Source of the DNA: Isoetes taiwanensis
Lineage: Eukaryota > Streptophyta > Lycopodiopsida > Isoetales > Isoetaceae
NCBI GenBank assembly: GCA_021234155.1
Contig: JAJEKV010000005.1
Coordinates: 12,889,787 to 12,953,786, forward strand
Reading direction: 5' to 3'
DNA: 64,000 nt
Shown: positions 1-9,949 of the stretch, in pieces
Layout: each line of letters starts with the position of its first letter
Numbering within the stretch: the first letter of the stretch is position 1
Notes under the pieces: model-generated
Database searches by the model: none
Told to the model about the DNA's origin: nothing
Seen by the model: the letters and a program-made list of their open reading frames with translations, nothing else
Position numbers and translations under genes: made by a program

Positions 1-3000
1 TGTCGTTGTGGGTCTCTTAATTTCTGCAGAACAGCTGGGAACTGAAATGCATTGCAGGGAGGTCTTCTCATTCTGCGTGTTGAAATGGACCATGGTTTTT
101 TTAGCGTCCGCGCTGTAAAAACCTATATGAAAATGCTCGAAACAACTCACTAAGCGTGGACCACCACCATGACCCTTGACGTTTGTTTTAAGCCTGCCAA
201 GCAATACAGCAATTAAAAATTAGTAGAAAGAAAACAAGGAAAATAAGTTAGCCCAGTAGTGTGGCGGTATAAACTTATACCACGGTTGCCTTGCTGTATA
301 AATTTATACCACGGCGGCAAGCCATATAAATTTATACAGACATTGCCTTGCTGTATAAATTTATACCACGGTTGTTCCAGCCTTTAAAATTTAAACCTCA
401 AGACAGATGTGGTATAAATTTATACCGTGGAGTTACCGTAAAAAAAAAGCGTTAAATGTAAAGCTTACCAAACGCAGTTTTCGAAGCCGACGTTACAGAC
501 CGCTCCCATAGGTTTAAGCACCGACATCGTCTGCAGGTCGGAATGAAAAATGATGACCCTCCAGTTTTCAGATGTCGTGACTTCTTTTAGGCCATCCAAG
601 AAAGAACGGACTTGCACGTGAGTGAAAGCCTCCTCGTCAAAAGCGCTATCCTTAATTTTGAAGCTATAAGGAATATCTGCAATGCATAATGTAATATTTT
701 GCTTGTCTAAAAGAGTCCCCAGCCTCGTGCAATCACCCTGAACAACCCTGTACTGGACGTCCTGACCAAATCTAGTAAATCTCTCATAAGTAGTGTCAAA
801 ACTGGAAGTGGCGACCTCTTTATCCTGTTCAATTGCCTTAAGCCTATGCCTCTCCTCCTTGGCCCTACGAACCAGGTTTAGAAATCCAGTTGGTAGCCCC
901 TTCTTCTTGTTCTGTAAGAATAATGTGAGACAAAGGCACAAACACAGAACATATTTTCTGCAAAACTACCCAGCCACTGAAGTTAACAGCGTGCTCTCTG
1001 ATGATACTATCTGTGGTGCAACTTGGGAAAGCTTGCACTCCTCCCAGTCCTCTAGGTTTAGCTGCTTCATTAACTCAGCCTGGCAGGTGACAATGTCTTT
1101 CTGACTGCAAAGGGAAAAATATTGTAAGACAAAAAAAGGTAGAAAAAAACACGGCATAGCAAGTGAGGCTTACGTCTTAGCTTCCTTGGCCATCTCGTCT
1201 AATGTGAATTCTTTGGCAACTACTTTTTCCAATAGGCGAACAAATATTTCTTTGCTTTTGAGATCCTGTAACTGCGTCCAGGGTACAATGCTCATATTTT
1301 TTTGTTTTGATTCACCACCTTTTTTTGGTTTCTTTCCTGCGGTGCTAGCTTGTTCTTTAAGCTCACCATCTTCGAACATACAAAAAATTCTCTCTTGAAG
1401 ATCCCACACCTGTAAATGGTCAAACGAAGTTTAGTGTTGAATGGCGTAAGAGAATGGGCACGACGACTAAGCACTGTATAAATTTATACCTTGCCCGGTC
1501 GCGGTATAAATTTATACCGTTCCTGGTCGCGGTATAAATTTATACCGTGCCCGGTCGCGGTATAAATTTATACCGTTCCTGGTCGCGGTACCGGGCACGG
1601 TATAAATTTATACCGTGCCCGGGCCAGGTATAAATTTATACCGTCACCAGGCTATTACACACTTCTAACCACGCTAAACATACTACAAAAGATTGAATTG
1701 AAGCTTTTACTTACTTGACCATCTCTGAAAGCGAGCTGAAAGTAGTTATCGTATTGTTTGACAGCCACAATGGGTTTCTTATCCGAATCATAACTGAGGC
1801 AGCACTCTGTCACACAGGCTTCTCGAAGCTCTTGAAGCTTGTTCTTTTGTTTTTTGAAGTCGTCTCCATGCACTTGTTTGAAATCCACGTACTCTCGGTG
1901 CATGAAGCGAATCTTGTCTATTAGGCTCATTTTTGGTCTGAAGTTATTGTCGAGATTGTGACTCACGGCACTGACTTTTGCCTCTTCGTCTGTTATGCCC
2001 ACGTAAATATGCGCTTCCACGCTTTTCCACACTTCGTTACGGCTTTCTTCCTTTGACAGTTCTTTTCTTGCCTTGTAACTGTGTGTGCCTCCAAGGACAT
2101 AATATGTGTAATCTTCGAAGTCTGCCTTTTTGTAATCTTTTAATTGGTTGCACTGACTTCTATCAACCATCACAACTAGTGGCGACACATGCGCATGAGG
2201 ATTCCTTCTCATTCTTTGCTTAAGGATAGCCACATGTGCCGCGTACAACTTTCGGACCTGAAGCACTCTGACCCCATCTTCATTTTTTGGTGGCCTCTTA
2301 ATAGTGCTTAATAGTGTCAAAGAAATGGCCTGCTTGAGGAGTTTGGTTTCATTTACGTGCTTTAGAATGGCACTTGACTTGTCTGAGGGCCGCACAACAA
2401 TATCAGCTCCAGGAGCTTTTTGTAGAGCTTCTGCTGACTCATCTATAGTCAAGGTTTTTGTGGTTCTTTTCTTTTTGGTAGGAGGCTGTGTATCTACTAC
2501 CAGGGAATGCTTCCTACCCTTTCCCTTTGGCACCACTGGTTCCTCCTCTTCTTCCTCTTCTCGTTCTGAAGCCTCGTCCCTTTCGACATCTTCTTGAGAA
2601 CGTGGGTATCAGAGACCCTTTACCAATTCTTTTTCTTCATAAAGTATTACTGAGGACAAAATATCCACTATGTCCTGTAAGGCAGGGTAAATTAGAAAGA
2701 TGACGGTATAAATTTATACGTGAAGCCACTAAGACAGACTTACATAGCCATTCTTGTAATTCTCCGCCATGTAATCATGGACGTCTTTAGGTCTGCACAT
2801 GCTTATGCGCAGCATTCTACTGTTCAGAACATAAAAAACTTCACCGCTGTCATGATTACACTTCAGCAAAATCTCATCTTCATTTCCAGTTGCAGTCAGT
2901 GTTATCATTTCCCCGGCGGGGTAATAATCATCTTTGGTAAATTTTCCCCTCTCTGAGTGGTGACACAAATACAGGTATGCCTCTGTGGGTTTGCGCTCTC

Positions 3001-3126
3001 TCGCACCCCTGTGCACGTACCACATCTGGTCTGACAATTCATATGTTTGTGGCTCTGGTGGTGCCGCCTTTGATGACTGGCCTCTCTGTGAAATACAGTT
3101 TTTTGCCTCTGTTTTGGACACTTTAA
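1..3126 (-). CDS. ParB-like / amino-methyltransferase-like spliced gene, locus A (3' end beyond window)
   Basis: Six exons can be threaded on the minus strand with matching phases at most junctions: 3126-2744, 2674-1715, 1409-about 1186, 1105-about 983, 911-469 and 193-1 (running off the window). Most junctions have clear GTAAG-type donors and pyrimidine-CAG acceptors; the 983/911 junction is uncertain. The second exon has a nuclear-type basic/acidic N-terminus and then a ParB/sulfiredoxin-like core (LGGTHSYKARKEL, cf. DGHHR.EA). The fifth exon has a methyltransferase-like stretch, VVQGDC followed by IADIPY at 666-680. This matches the (D/N/S)-P-P-(Y/F) catalytic motif of N4-cytosine/N6-adenine methyltransferases with one substitution, and the sixth exon continues WLK.N..G.G, as in that class. 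The protein probably recognises and modifies DNA in the nucleus. A single in-frame TGA lies near 2613 in exon 2, so this copy may be dead. A first exon upstream of 3126 is not resolved. A diverged homologue lies at 53,589-60,720. Confidence 0.66.
255..432. repeat. Palindrome cluster A1, GGTATAAATTTATACC, in intron 5
   Basis: About five copies or near-copies of the 16-bp perfect palindrome lie within the 275-bp intron 194-468 of the methyltransferase-like gene, at about 264, 296, 325, 350 and 410. The flanking exons contain none. Spacing is irregular, so this is not a simple satellite. Confidence 0.85.
1476..1643. repeat. Palindrome cluster A2 in intron 3
   Basis: Six copies of the same palindrome are spaced 25-45 bp apart inside intron 1410-1714, separated by GC-rich CCGGTCGCGG-like linkers. 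The linkers are themselves repeated, which suggests local amplification of motif plus linker. The neighbouring exons are free of the motif. Confidence 0.85.
2703..2720. repeat. Single palindrome A in a 69-bp intron
   Basis: One copy (GGTATAAATTTATAC) occupies much of the very short intron 2675-2743. That even this intron carries a copy supports deliberate or selected accumulation in non-coding parts of the gene. Confidence 0.7.
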
Positions 3127-3289
3127 CTGTACAAAAACTAGCTTAAAGGACCTAAAATGCACGCTATTTTAACCCTTTATTTGTGTCATTTGACCTTTAA
3201 AACTCAACATTAATGCTCAACTACAAAGGTTCAGGAAATTTTTTTAGACACTCGACACTTTACGAGAATAGAAGCCACAAACGTTGTCT

Positions 3290-4032
3290 TCCGTATAAAT
3301 TTATACCGAAAGTGTTGCGGAGCGGTATAAATTTATCGCCGAAGAGCAAAGCGGTATAAATTTATACCATTCGAGAACACTTTCGGCGGTATAAATTTAT
3401 ACGCCTCGGCCTGGCGGTATAAATTTATACCGTTCTCTAACGCTTTTTGAGCGGTATAATTTATACGCTTCGTCTTCGGCGTATAAATTTATACCGCGAA
3501 AGTGTCCTCGCGAATAGATAAATTTATACCGCTAGCTCGGCGTATAAATTTATACCGTTCAACACTTTCGATATAAATTTTATGGGGAAGACCCTTAGAC
3601 TCACCAGATTAAAAGAGGCGAGAAACTAGAATAGTACCGGAATTGAGACTTATGTGGCCATGGTCGGTATGGATTCGCTTATAGCTGCCGTGGAGAAGCA
3701 ATTTGGAGGGTATATAAGGCGCAGCTTTCGGCCTTCGACTCCTAGCGGATTATGTAGAAAATAGAGTGACCAAGCCCACGGGCTTAAGTACCTCTGCTAA
3801 GTGCCGTTTTAGGTATAGCGTTTCTCCATAAAGTTTCCAATACAAGTGTTCGTGAGTTTTTAGGTATAAATTTATACCGTTTACGTTCTATGTTGCCCTC
3901 CTCAGGTATAAATTTATACCATCTCCGTATAAATTTATACAACCGGCTTCAAGTTTGCCTTCTTTGTATAAATTTATACCATCCCCGTGTAAACTTTTAC
4001 CGATGCGCTCTTACGTGGTATAAATTTATACG
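3290..4032. repeat. Palindrome array A3 between the two divergent genes
   Basis: About sixteen exact or degenerate copies of GGTATAAATTTATACC lie between the methyltransferase-like gene (leftward) and the DUF7869-like gene (rightward), in two groups: 3290-3586 and 3862-4032. Spacers contain related words such as CGAAAGTGTT and its reverse complement. Every copy contains overlapping TATAAA-like words on both strands, so promoter activity is possible, but copies inside introns argue for a protein-binding role. The 3590-3860 stretch between the groups shows nothing else recognisable. Confidence 0.85.
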
Positions 4033-4054
4033 ATTGTGGCTTAACTTTTCGAGT

Positions 4055-5765
4055 ATGGCTCGAGAAAAAAGAAGCTGCAGAGCCTCCAACTCCCGATTCG
4101 CGGGCTTCCTCCCTGCAATGACATTCACACCTCCTCAACCGACACCGGGAAGTAGCCTCGAAAATTACGCCTCCGATATTCAAACCCCATTTCTGTTGAG
4201 TTTACTCCACGACCACCTCGGCTTCCACCACCGGTTCAATTTACTCCACCACACCACGCTCACGAGCGTCGTTTGCCCCCACCAATGCGTTTTACTCCAC
4301 CCACAGGGCTAGAGAGGTCGGACTACCTCCTCCACTTCATTTTAGTACGCCGCCCATAGTCCCACCGTAGGCTAAATCCCCAAGGCAAATCCGCCAACTC
4401 CATCCATTTTCGCTAAATGGTACTACGACAAGTGGGAGGCATCGGCCCTTGAAACTCACGTGTTCTCACGACGCTTCCGGGAGCTGGTCAACCACGCCAC
4501 CAACCTCGATTACTTTTTCCCGGAGAGAGGGAAAGCACCTCCCCAGGACTTGCCCACACCAAACCTCTCGGCATCTACAAGTACACCTCATGTTGATCTC
4601 GGACGAAGAAACACCTCATGTTGATCTCGGGGCGAGGACCTACCAAAGCCACAAGACTCCATGTTGAATTCAAAGCCCCGCAAGTAAGAATCTTAAGCGT
4701 AACTTACACAAGAAAGCATGTACACTCATGGGATGAGGCTCACTTGAGGGCAACACATACAAAGCATTGTTGTTCTCAACGTTGTTTGCTTAAGATTGGA
4801 CTAAAGGAATTGAGGTTGATTCGTGATAGTTCTGATTCAATGACTCGCTAGACCAAAGGGGCTACTTAGCCTTCAATATTAGGCGGATTATGGTGAGAAG
4901 TTTACTTACACGGTGGTGGCCACCCGTCTGTCAAATGGCCTTCAAATTGATTCATGCTTTAGGCGGCAGGCGACTTGACCCTTTGAAGAAAAGGCTTCAC
5001 AAGAATCCGGGCATTAATGACTCGCCATTGCGGAGGCATATCCGAATTCATGCCCTTCAATGTGTTTCACGGATGGAAGGTTTCTTTAAGGAGTCTTGCG
5101 AGAAACTCCCTAATGACCCCATGTACCACTTGAGTGACAACTTCACTAAACGTGAAGTCTACGATAATTATAAGGACATGTGTGTTGATTTGGAGAACGC
5201 CATGTTCCGCTACTCTTACTTCACTGTGCTCTGGAAAAAAGAGTTTTCTCGCGTGTCCATTCCGAGAAAGCACCGGATGTCTGTTTGTGCTACATGCTCT
5301 GAATTAAAAGCTCAGAGACAAAATGCAAGGACACTTCACACTAAAAGTAAGCTTCGAGGACGTGTTCTTGCCTAGTTCTACTTAAAAGTAGGTTCTTTCC
5401 TAAACATGTGTTTCATTTCAGATGCATTGAAAGAGAAACTGAATAAGCACAGAGAACAACAATCCTTATAAAGGAGAAAATTGACAAAACATAGAAAGAA
5501 AGCACTGGAGCAACCACTCAACTACATATCGGTTGTTATTGATGGAATGGACCAGAAGAAGACCACCCTACCACATTTTGTCAATGTGCCTAAGGATGCT
5601 GCTGAAGAAGATTTCATACACCTGCATGCGTTCGAAATTGGAGGGGTGCCAACCTTAAAAATCTGGTTAACCAAAGAAAAATCCTTACTTTTTAAATTTG
5701 GTCGGAACCTAGTTCCTCCAAAAAAAAAAATGGAGGCAAATGTTCTTTATATGGTAGAGGGATAG
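4055..5765 (+). pseudogene. DUF7869-like putative transposase gene, locus A (broken)
   Basis: The proline-rich start has FTPP repeats (4055-4360), followed by an open stretch with FAKWYYDKWEAS (4376-4620) and a probable donor near 4683. The body at 4890-5350 contains LWKKEFSRVSIP and VCATCSELK, a CxxC finger typical of this family. A likely intron at 5346-5420 is followed by VVIDGMDQKKTTLPHF (5536-5583). IDGMDQ.KT.LPH is the signature I know from DUF7869 proteins, a widespread eukaryotic family thought to be transposase-derived. An in-frame TAA lies near 5469, frames shift in the N-terminal part, and the expected downstream catalytic half is missing after 5765. It diverges from the methyltransferase-like gene across the palindrome array, and a homologue has the same partner in locus B. 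Family assignment is from memory of motifs. Confidence 0.6.
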
Positions 5766-6001
5766 GGAAAAATCCGGTGTCACGTGGGAGGAGGCGGAAT
5801 TTTTTTTTTTAAATGGTACCTAGACAATAGACATATAACACGAATGTAAATTTTATGGGTTTTTTTTTTTTTTTTAAGCATTTTCGAATTCGTTTTTTAG
5901 GTTTTGCTTTGCCTGCATTCATTCTTGGCGGCCAAGGCGTCCAACCCTATTGAAGAACTGAGCCAGAGCTAATCGAAACAAGGAGCTGGCCGGCAGATTT
6001 T

Positions 6002-6295
6002 ATGATGGCAGGGCCAGCAGGGGCGATTGTGCTTTGCTGCTTCTCGTATCTCCTCATATTTCCCTCTTTTTCTTTGGTTCTAGATAGGGGCTACTATGGA
6101 GCTCCTCCAGGATCAAAGACAAAGAGGAAAATATCAGGAAACAAAGAGAATGGGCGCCTTTTCATGCTATTTCGGCCTCTTGCAATAGCTATTATCCTTA
6201 ATCAACTTCCTTTCCTCTTTTACAGAGGTAATACAATTTGTCTTTCATGTAACAGCTTTATGACTCTTATGATATCATATGAATATGATCTGTGA
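6002..6295 (+). CDS. Small hydrophobic ORF, unrecognised
   Basis: This 97-codon frame starts at ATGATG and has a hydrophobic segment of about 20 residues near its N-terminus that could be a signal peptide or membrane helix, followed by a basic stretch. I do not recognise it. It lies in a spacer between two transposon fragments and may be a captured first exon or chance. Confidence 0.2.
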   Translation: MMAGPAGAIVLCCFSYLLIFPSFSLVLDRGYYGAPPGSKTKRKISGNKENGRLFMLFRPLAIAIILNQLPFLFYRGNTICLSCNSFMTLMISYEYDL

Positions 6296-6904
6296 ACTGA
6301 TTTTTATGATTGTGAAGTGAAAAATGGTATTTGTTTTTGCAGAAAAACTCCTTTACAAGTTACAGCAGTTTGCCTTCCATCCAGCACTTAGTGCCTTAGT
6401 TCAATCCATTCAGTTCGAGCTACATTTAATTACAAGGTGGTTCTTCTCAGGTCATATCTAAAGAGATTGTGTTGTACATATTGGACGTCTTCCTTTTCTG
6501 CTCGATTTGATAACAGTAAAAATGATTATGCCATTAAATAATAAATCATGGATGCAGAAGGAAAGAAGAAGAGTGGTTATTGGTTTGCGATAGGCTTGGT
6601 TCTGTAGCTGCACTAAGGTATTTATTTTTCCTCTATTTGTAACTCATATGAGGGGCTGGGATGTCCAAATCTCTTTCTGCCGTGTACATGGATTATGGAT
6701 ATTGAAGTAAAAAAGAGTTGGATGCTTGAATGAGAATAATTAGAACTATAATATTGTTTCTGCTGTGTAAACATTAACTCTTAAGATGCATCAGCAGTAT
6801 TTTCCATGTGGTTAAATGTAAGGTTGAATGTAAAGGAAGGCTCAAATTTGGTATGCTGAATCATCATGTGGCATTGCAGATTGCATTGTAAATTCTTGTT
6901 AGTC

Positions 6905-7470
6905 ATGAAGAAAGAGACAAGGAAGAGAAAAACCACAGGCCTTCTTGGCCCAAATATCTTAGATATGTTCAAGAAGATGAAGGAAAAAGATGGTGAAGGA
7001 AATTCTAAACCCGATGAAGATGCAAGTGAGGGTGAGGATAATGGCAATGAAAAACTTGTGTTTCAGTACAAATGGTTGAAGACGTGGTTATGGATGCGGT
7101 ATGATAAGGAGAAGGATGCAATATTTTGCAAAACATGTGAAGCTTTTGCCATTTCAAGTACTCTTTAGCTAGCTAAAGTTATCTTATCATTATGATGTTC
7201 TTAGTTCTCTTGGTGTATAAATATATTACTAGTTACTAGATGGATAATAGATCTCTTACTTGCAGCAAGTGGGCCTTTTACGCGTGGAGGAAGTAGAAAT
7301 TTTAAGACATCGAGTTTTTATGATCATGCAGCCTCAAAAACTCGTGTTGCAGCAGAGGAAAAGAAAGCAAATGCCGAGAAGGTAAAAATGCCAATCATAG
7401 AAGGAGTGCAAAAAATGCAATCTAGTGTAGAAGGAGCTGTGCTAAATATGTTTAGAGCGGCTTATACAGT
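6905..7470 (+). pseudogene. hAT-family TTF-type zinc-finger N-terminal fragment
   Basis: Two exons fit. The first (6905 to about 7160) begins MKKETRKRKTTG and contains FQYKWLKTWLWMRYD with FCKTC. The second, after the acceptor at about 7265, reads GPFTRGGSRNF....H.ASKTR. This is the order of the TTF-type zinc finger found at the N-terminus of many hAT transposases and of domesticated KIAA1586/ZNF862-like proteins. Splicing TCA-A to the CAG acceptor keeps frame. The frame runs on through SVEGAVLNMFRAAYTV and is then lost. No transposase core follows, so this is a fragment. A short GC-rich word (GCAGGGGAAGCGGCG) is repeated at about 7482 and 7539. Confidence 0.55.
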
Positions 7471-7685
7471 AGGTGTGATGCAGGGGAAGCGGCGGCGCTG
7501 TAGGTCAGGATTTCTGGAAGAAGAAAGCACAGTGCAGTGCAGGGGAAGCGGCGCCGCTCCTGAATTCTGCATTATAATTTTGGCAGAATAATGGCATAAT
7601 TTAAAGGTGCCGTTCATTACGTTAAATAAATCCTTCTCTTGCCTCAACACAACAAAAAGTGGTATTTGTGTAGCACACAGAACTC

Positions 7686-8600
7686 CTAATATATACGGAC
7701 TTGCAACCTTGTATATAAAGCGGGAATATAAATTTTATTTTTATCCGTGGGTAGTTCATCTTTGATTGCATAATCTACGTTGGTTCTGGCTCTGGCCTTA
7801 ATAAACTTAACAAATCCTTCTGATCTACTATCTATACAACAAAGATCAGGCACGCCAGAAAGATCCCGTACACTTTGCCTGGCCTCTATTCTTTCAACTT
7901 CAGCAATTGCTTGTTGATGGAAATTTAAGCATCGAGAAGAGTCTCTCATGATATAGGCAATTTCTCCCATACTAAATAACCAAAGGCACTTGGCAATAGG
8001 ATCATCATGCCCCATACTGCAAAGCTCATCTAGTATCCAGTCACTTGCAAATAAAGCTTCCCACAGATCAAAGAGTGCATAAATCTTACCTCGTTTCAGT
8101 CTTCTAGCCTCTGTTTCATCTAATTGCGTTTCGTAGAGCCTGGTTGCGTCATGAATTTGATTTGCTCTACTATAGCAGCTCATTAATGTCCAGACTACCA
8201 GGCACCTGAGACTAGGCGAGTTGGCATGCTCCACTATGTGCTCCAGCCGAGGTGTCATCTTCTTAATGTTTACCATGTCCGCTGATGCCAGATAATAGGT
8301 AGCCCATAAAGCTGCATCTTTCTCTTCTGTATTACATTTTCGGACTAAGCATTGAGAAACCCTTTCTAGAAATTCGCTTTCTTCCTTTTCAGATGCAACT
8401 TGTGTTGGAAATGCGAGCTGCATACTCATAGCACAGCTATCCTTTGCGGAATTTCCAACCACTTCAGCTCTAATCGCCCAAATGGATAAATCCATGAGAT
8501 CGATGTCTCCCATAGCAACTCCATACTGATGGCATATGATGGCCTTATCAAAATTGTCGTCCTCATTTTTCAACAGCTCATACAGAGTTTCTGCATCCAT
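7686..8600 (-). CDS. TPR-like helical repeat protein fragment
   Basis: This open frame of 304 codons starts MDAETLYELLKN. It is made of paired amphipathic helices typical of tetratricopeptide repeats, for example the segments around YYLASADM, LMSCYSRANQIHDATRLYE and LWLFSMGEIAYIMRDSSRCLNFHQQAI. It has no catalytic domain. A related helical-repeat segment followed by a CHAT domain lies at 22,040-22,745, so this may be the N-terminal half of a TPR-CHAT type gene whose remainder has been lost. The stop follows a sequence with no domain signature. It is intact over 915 bp, but no splice or promoter evidence is visible. Confidence 0.45.
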   Translation of the reverse strand: MDAETLYELLKNEDDNFDKAIICHQYGVAMGDIDLMDLSIWAIRAEVVGNSAKDSCAMSMQLAFPTQVASEKEESEFLERVSQCLVRKCNTEEKDAALWATYYLASADMVNIKKMTPRLEHIVEHANSPSLRCLVVWTLMSCYSRANQIHDATRLYETQLDETEARRLKRGKIYALFDLWEALFASDWILDELCSMGHDDPIAKCLWLFSMGEIAYIMRDSSRCLNFHQQAIAEVERIEARQSVRDLSGVPDLCCIDSRSEGFVKFIKARARTNVDYAIKDELPTDKNKIYIPALYTRLQVRIY

Positions 8601-8730
8601 TACTTAACTCAGATTAGAAAAAAAAAACTTCTTCTTCAATAGAATTGCCAACAAGATGAACTGCCGAGAATGAACTATTAACAAACATATTTTCACTCTT
8701 TGGCCTTGAAATTGTCAACAAAAGTATAGG

Positions 8731-8855
8731 TGAAACCGTGTGTGCGCTACTTATCTAAGATGGGCCATCCCATATTAATACCTACGTTCTACGTGAAACC
8801 GTGTGTGCGATACTTATCTAAGATGGGCCATCCCATATTAATACCTACGTTCTAC
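8731..8855. repeat. 63-bp direct tandem duplication
   Basis: TGAAACCGTGTGTGCG..TACTTATCTAAG through CCTACGTTCTAC occurs twice in a row with one mismatch (C/A at the 17th base). It lies just upstream (minus-strand sense) of the TPR-like frame. Confidence 0.9.
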
Positions 8856-8879
8856 ACCAATGGCGCTTCATTTATGCTA

Positions 8880-9090
8880 AGGTGGTTGGATAGTTACGCA
8901 ACGTGATGAGAGACTTAGCTATAAATTGGAAGGATTGAAGGCTGCAGAGGTTTGGGAATTCCTACAAGAATTCGCGCACTCTATGATCTTAGGCAAGAAT
9001 ACGAGGCATTAGCAATGTTTAAAGAGGCACAACAAACACAACAAGAACTTGGAAGAATTCCCACTAATCTTGCTAAGGGACTTAGGATGC
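8880..9090 (+). pseudogene. Short TPR-like remnant
   Basis: Over two frames the sequence reads like a helical repeat: RLSYKLEGLKAAEVWEF in one frame, then LYDLRQEYEALAMFKEAQQT in another. A frameshift separates them. It resembles TPR units and is probably related to the neighbouring divergent TPR-like frame. Confidence 0.3.
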
Positions 9091-9774
9091 ATTCGCACTC
9101 GCCGTTAAGTCAAGTTAAGTTAAAAAAAAAAATAACTAGCAAAAAGGCACGCCAGAGACCATAGAAAATAAAGGCGCATGAAAATTAGGGCAAGGTATTT
9201 GAATAGGAAAGAGTAATTGAATTATGTTTGTATGGTTTGGTGTTTGAAAGCTAAAGAGGATTGAAAATATAGCTAGCCCAGCATGATTGTGTAATTTATT
9301 GGTAAATAGTGATGCATTGCTTTCCAATTACTACATGTAGAAATGCTTCTGATTTAAAAAGGCAAGATACATATACATCTACAAGGCAGGATATTGTCTT
9401 TATTAAATTTGGATACAAACATGGGTACGGTCCAAAATCTTCAATTATGAACCTACAAGAAATCCTTGGGTCCTATATATGGTTTATTGCATGAATAAGA
9501 TGAAGATGGTTGAGAGATATTGTAGGGTTTATAGTTGGTATGGATGGGTTTAATCATATCGCAGGGTATGTAGTTGGTCTAGATGGACAAAAGCTCCAGA
9601 ACTTGGAGCATGTAGCTACACACAAATATATCCATTTGCTACAACATTAGTTTGAAGCCCAGGATTCAATTAAATTTGTAGTCTCTACATACTGATATAG
9701 ATGTAAAAATTGGAAATCTCAAGTATGTAAAAAATTGGGTATGAAAATAAACAAAAGTATATGCATGTCAATTA

Positions 9775-9860
9775 GGGGTGATAGCTCAGTGGACGAGCGG
9801 TTGCGTGCATGCCCAGATGCAAGAGGTGTGGGGATCGGAAGCTCACAACCCCAACTAGCT
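9775..9860 (+). mobile_element. tRNA-derived SINE head
   Basis: GGGGTGATAGCTCAGTGGAC contains a near-perfect RNA polymerase III A box (TAGCTCAGTGG). About 50 bp later GGATCGGAAGC resembles a B box. The ends (GGGGTG and CAACCCC) pair only partly and there is no canonical cloverleaf, so this is a SINE head and not a working tRNA. A downstream 25-bp word (TTTTCCTTTAAAGGGTGC) occurs twice at about 9880 and 9930. The 3' end is not defined. Confidence 0.5.
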
Positions 9861-9949
9861 TTTGTTATCTTTCTAATATTTTCCTTTAAAGGGTGCAATT
9901 CCATTTTGTTATGGTTCTTATATTTTCCTTTAAAGGGTGCAATTGCAAA

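Noticed and set aside
1655-2597. Plus-strand frames opposite the ParB-like exons
   Set aside because: They are shadows of the minus-strand gene, whose exon phases and domain matches are coherent.
255-4032. CRISPR-like array of short palindromic repeats
   Set aside because: Repeats are 16 bp, self-complementary, irregularly spaced and degenerate, spread through introns of a eukaryotic gene, with no cas genes.
3290-4032. The TATAAATTTATA words as ordinary core promoters
   Set aside because: Many copies lie in introns and in array form, and each is extended to GGTATAAATTTATACC, which a TATA box does not need. Promoter function for a few copies remains possible.
9775-9860. Functional tRNA gene
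   Set aside because: The A box is good, but acceptor and other stems do not pair properly and the B box is degenerate; a SINE head explains it better.
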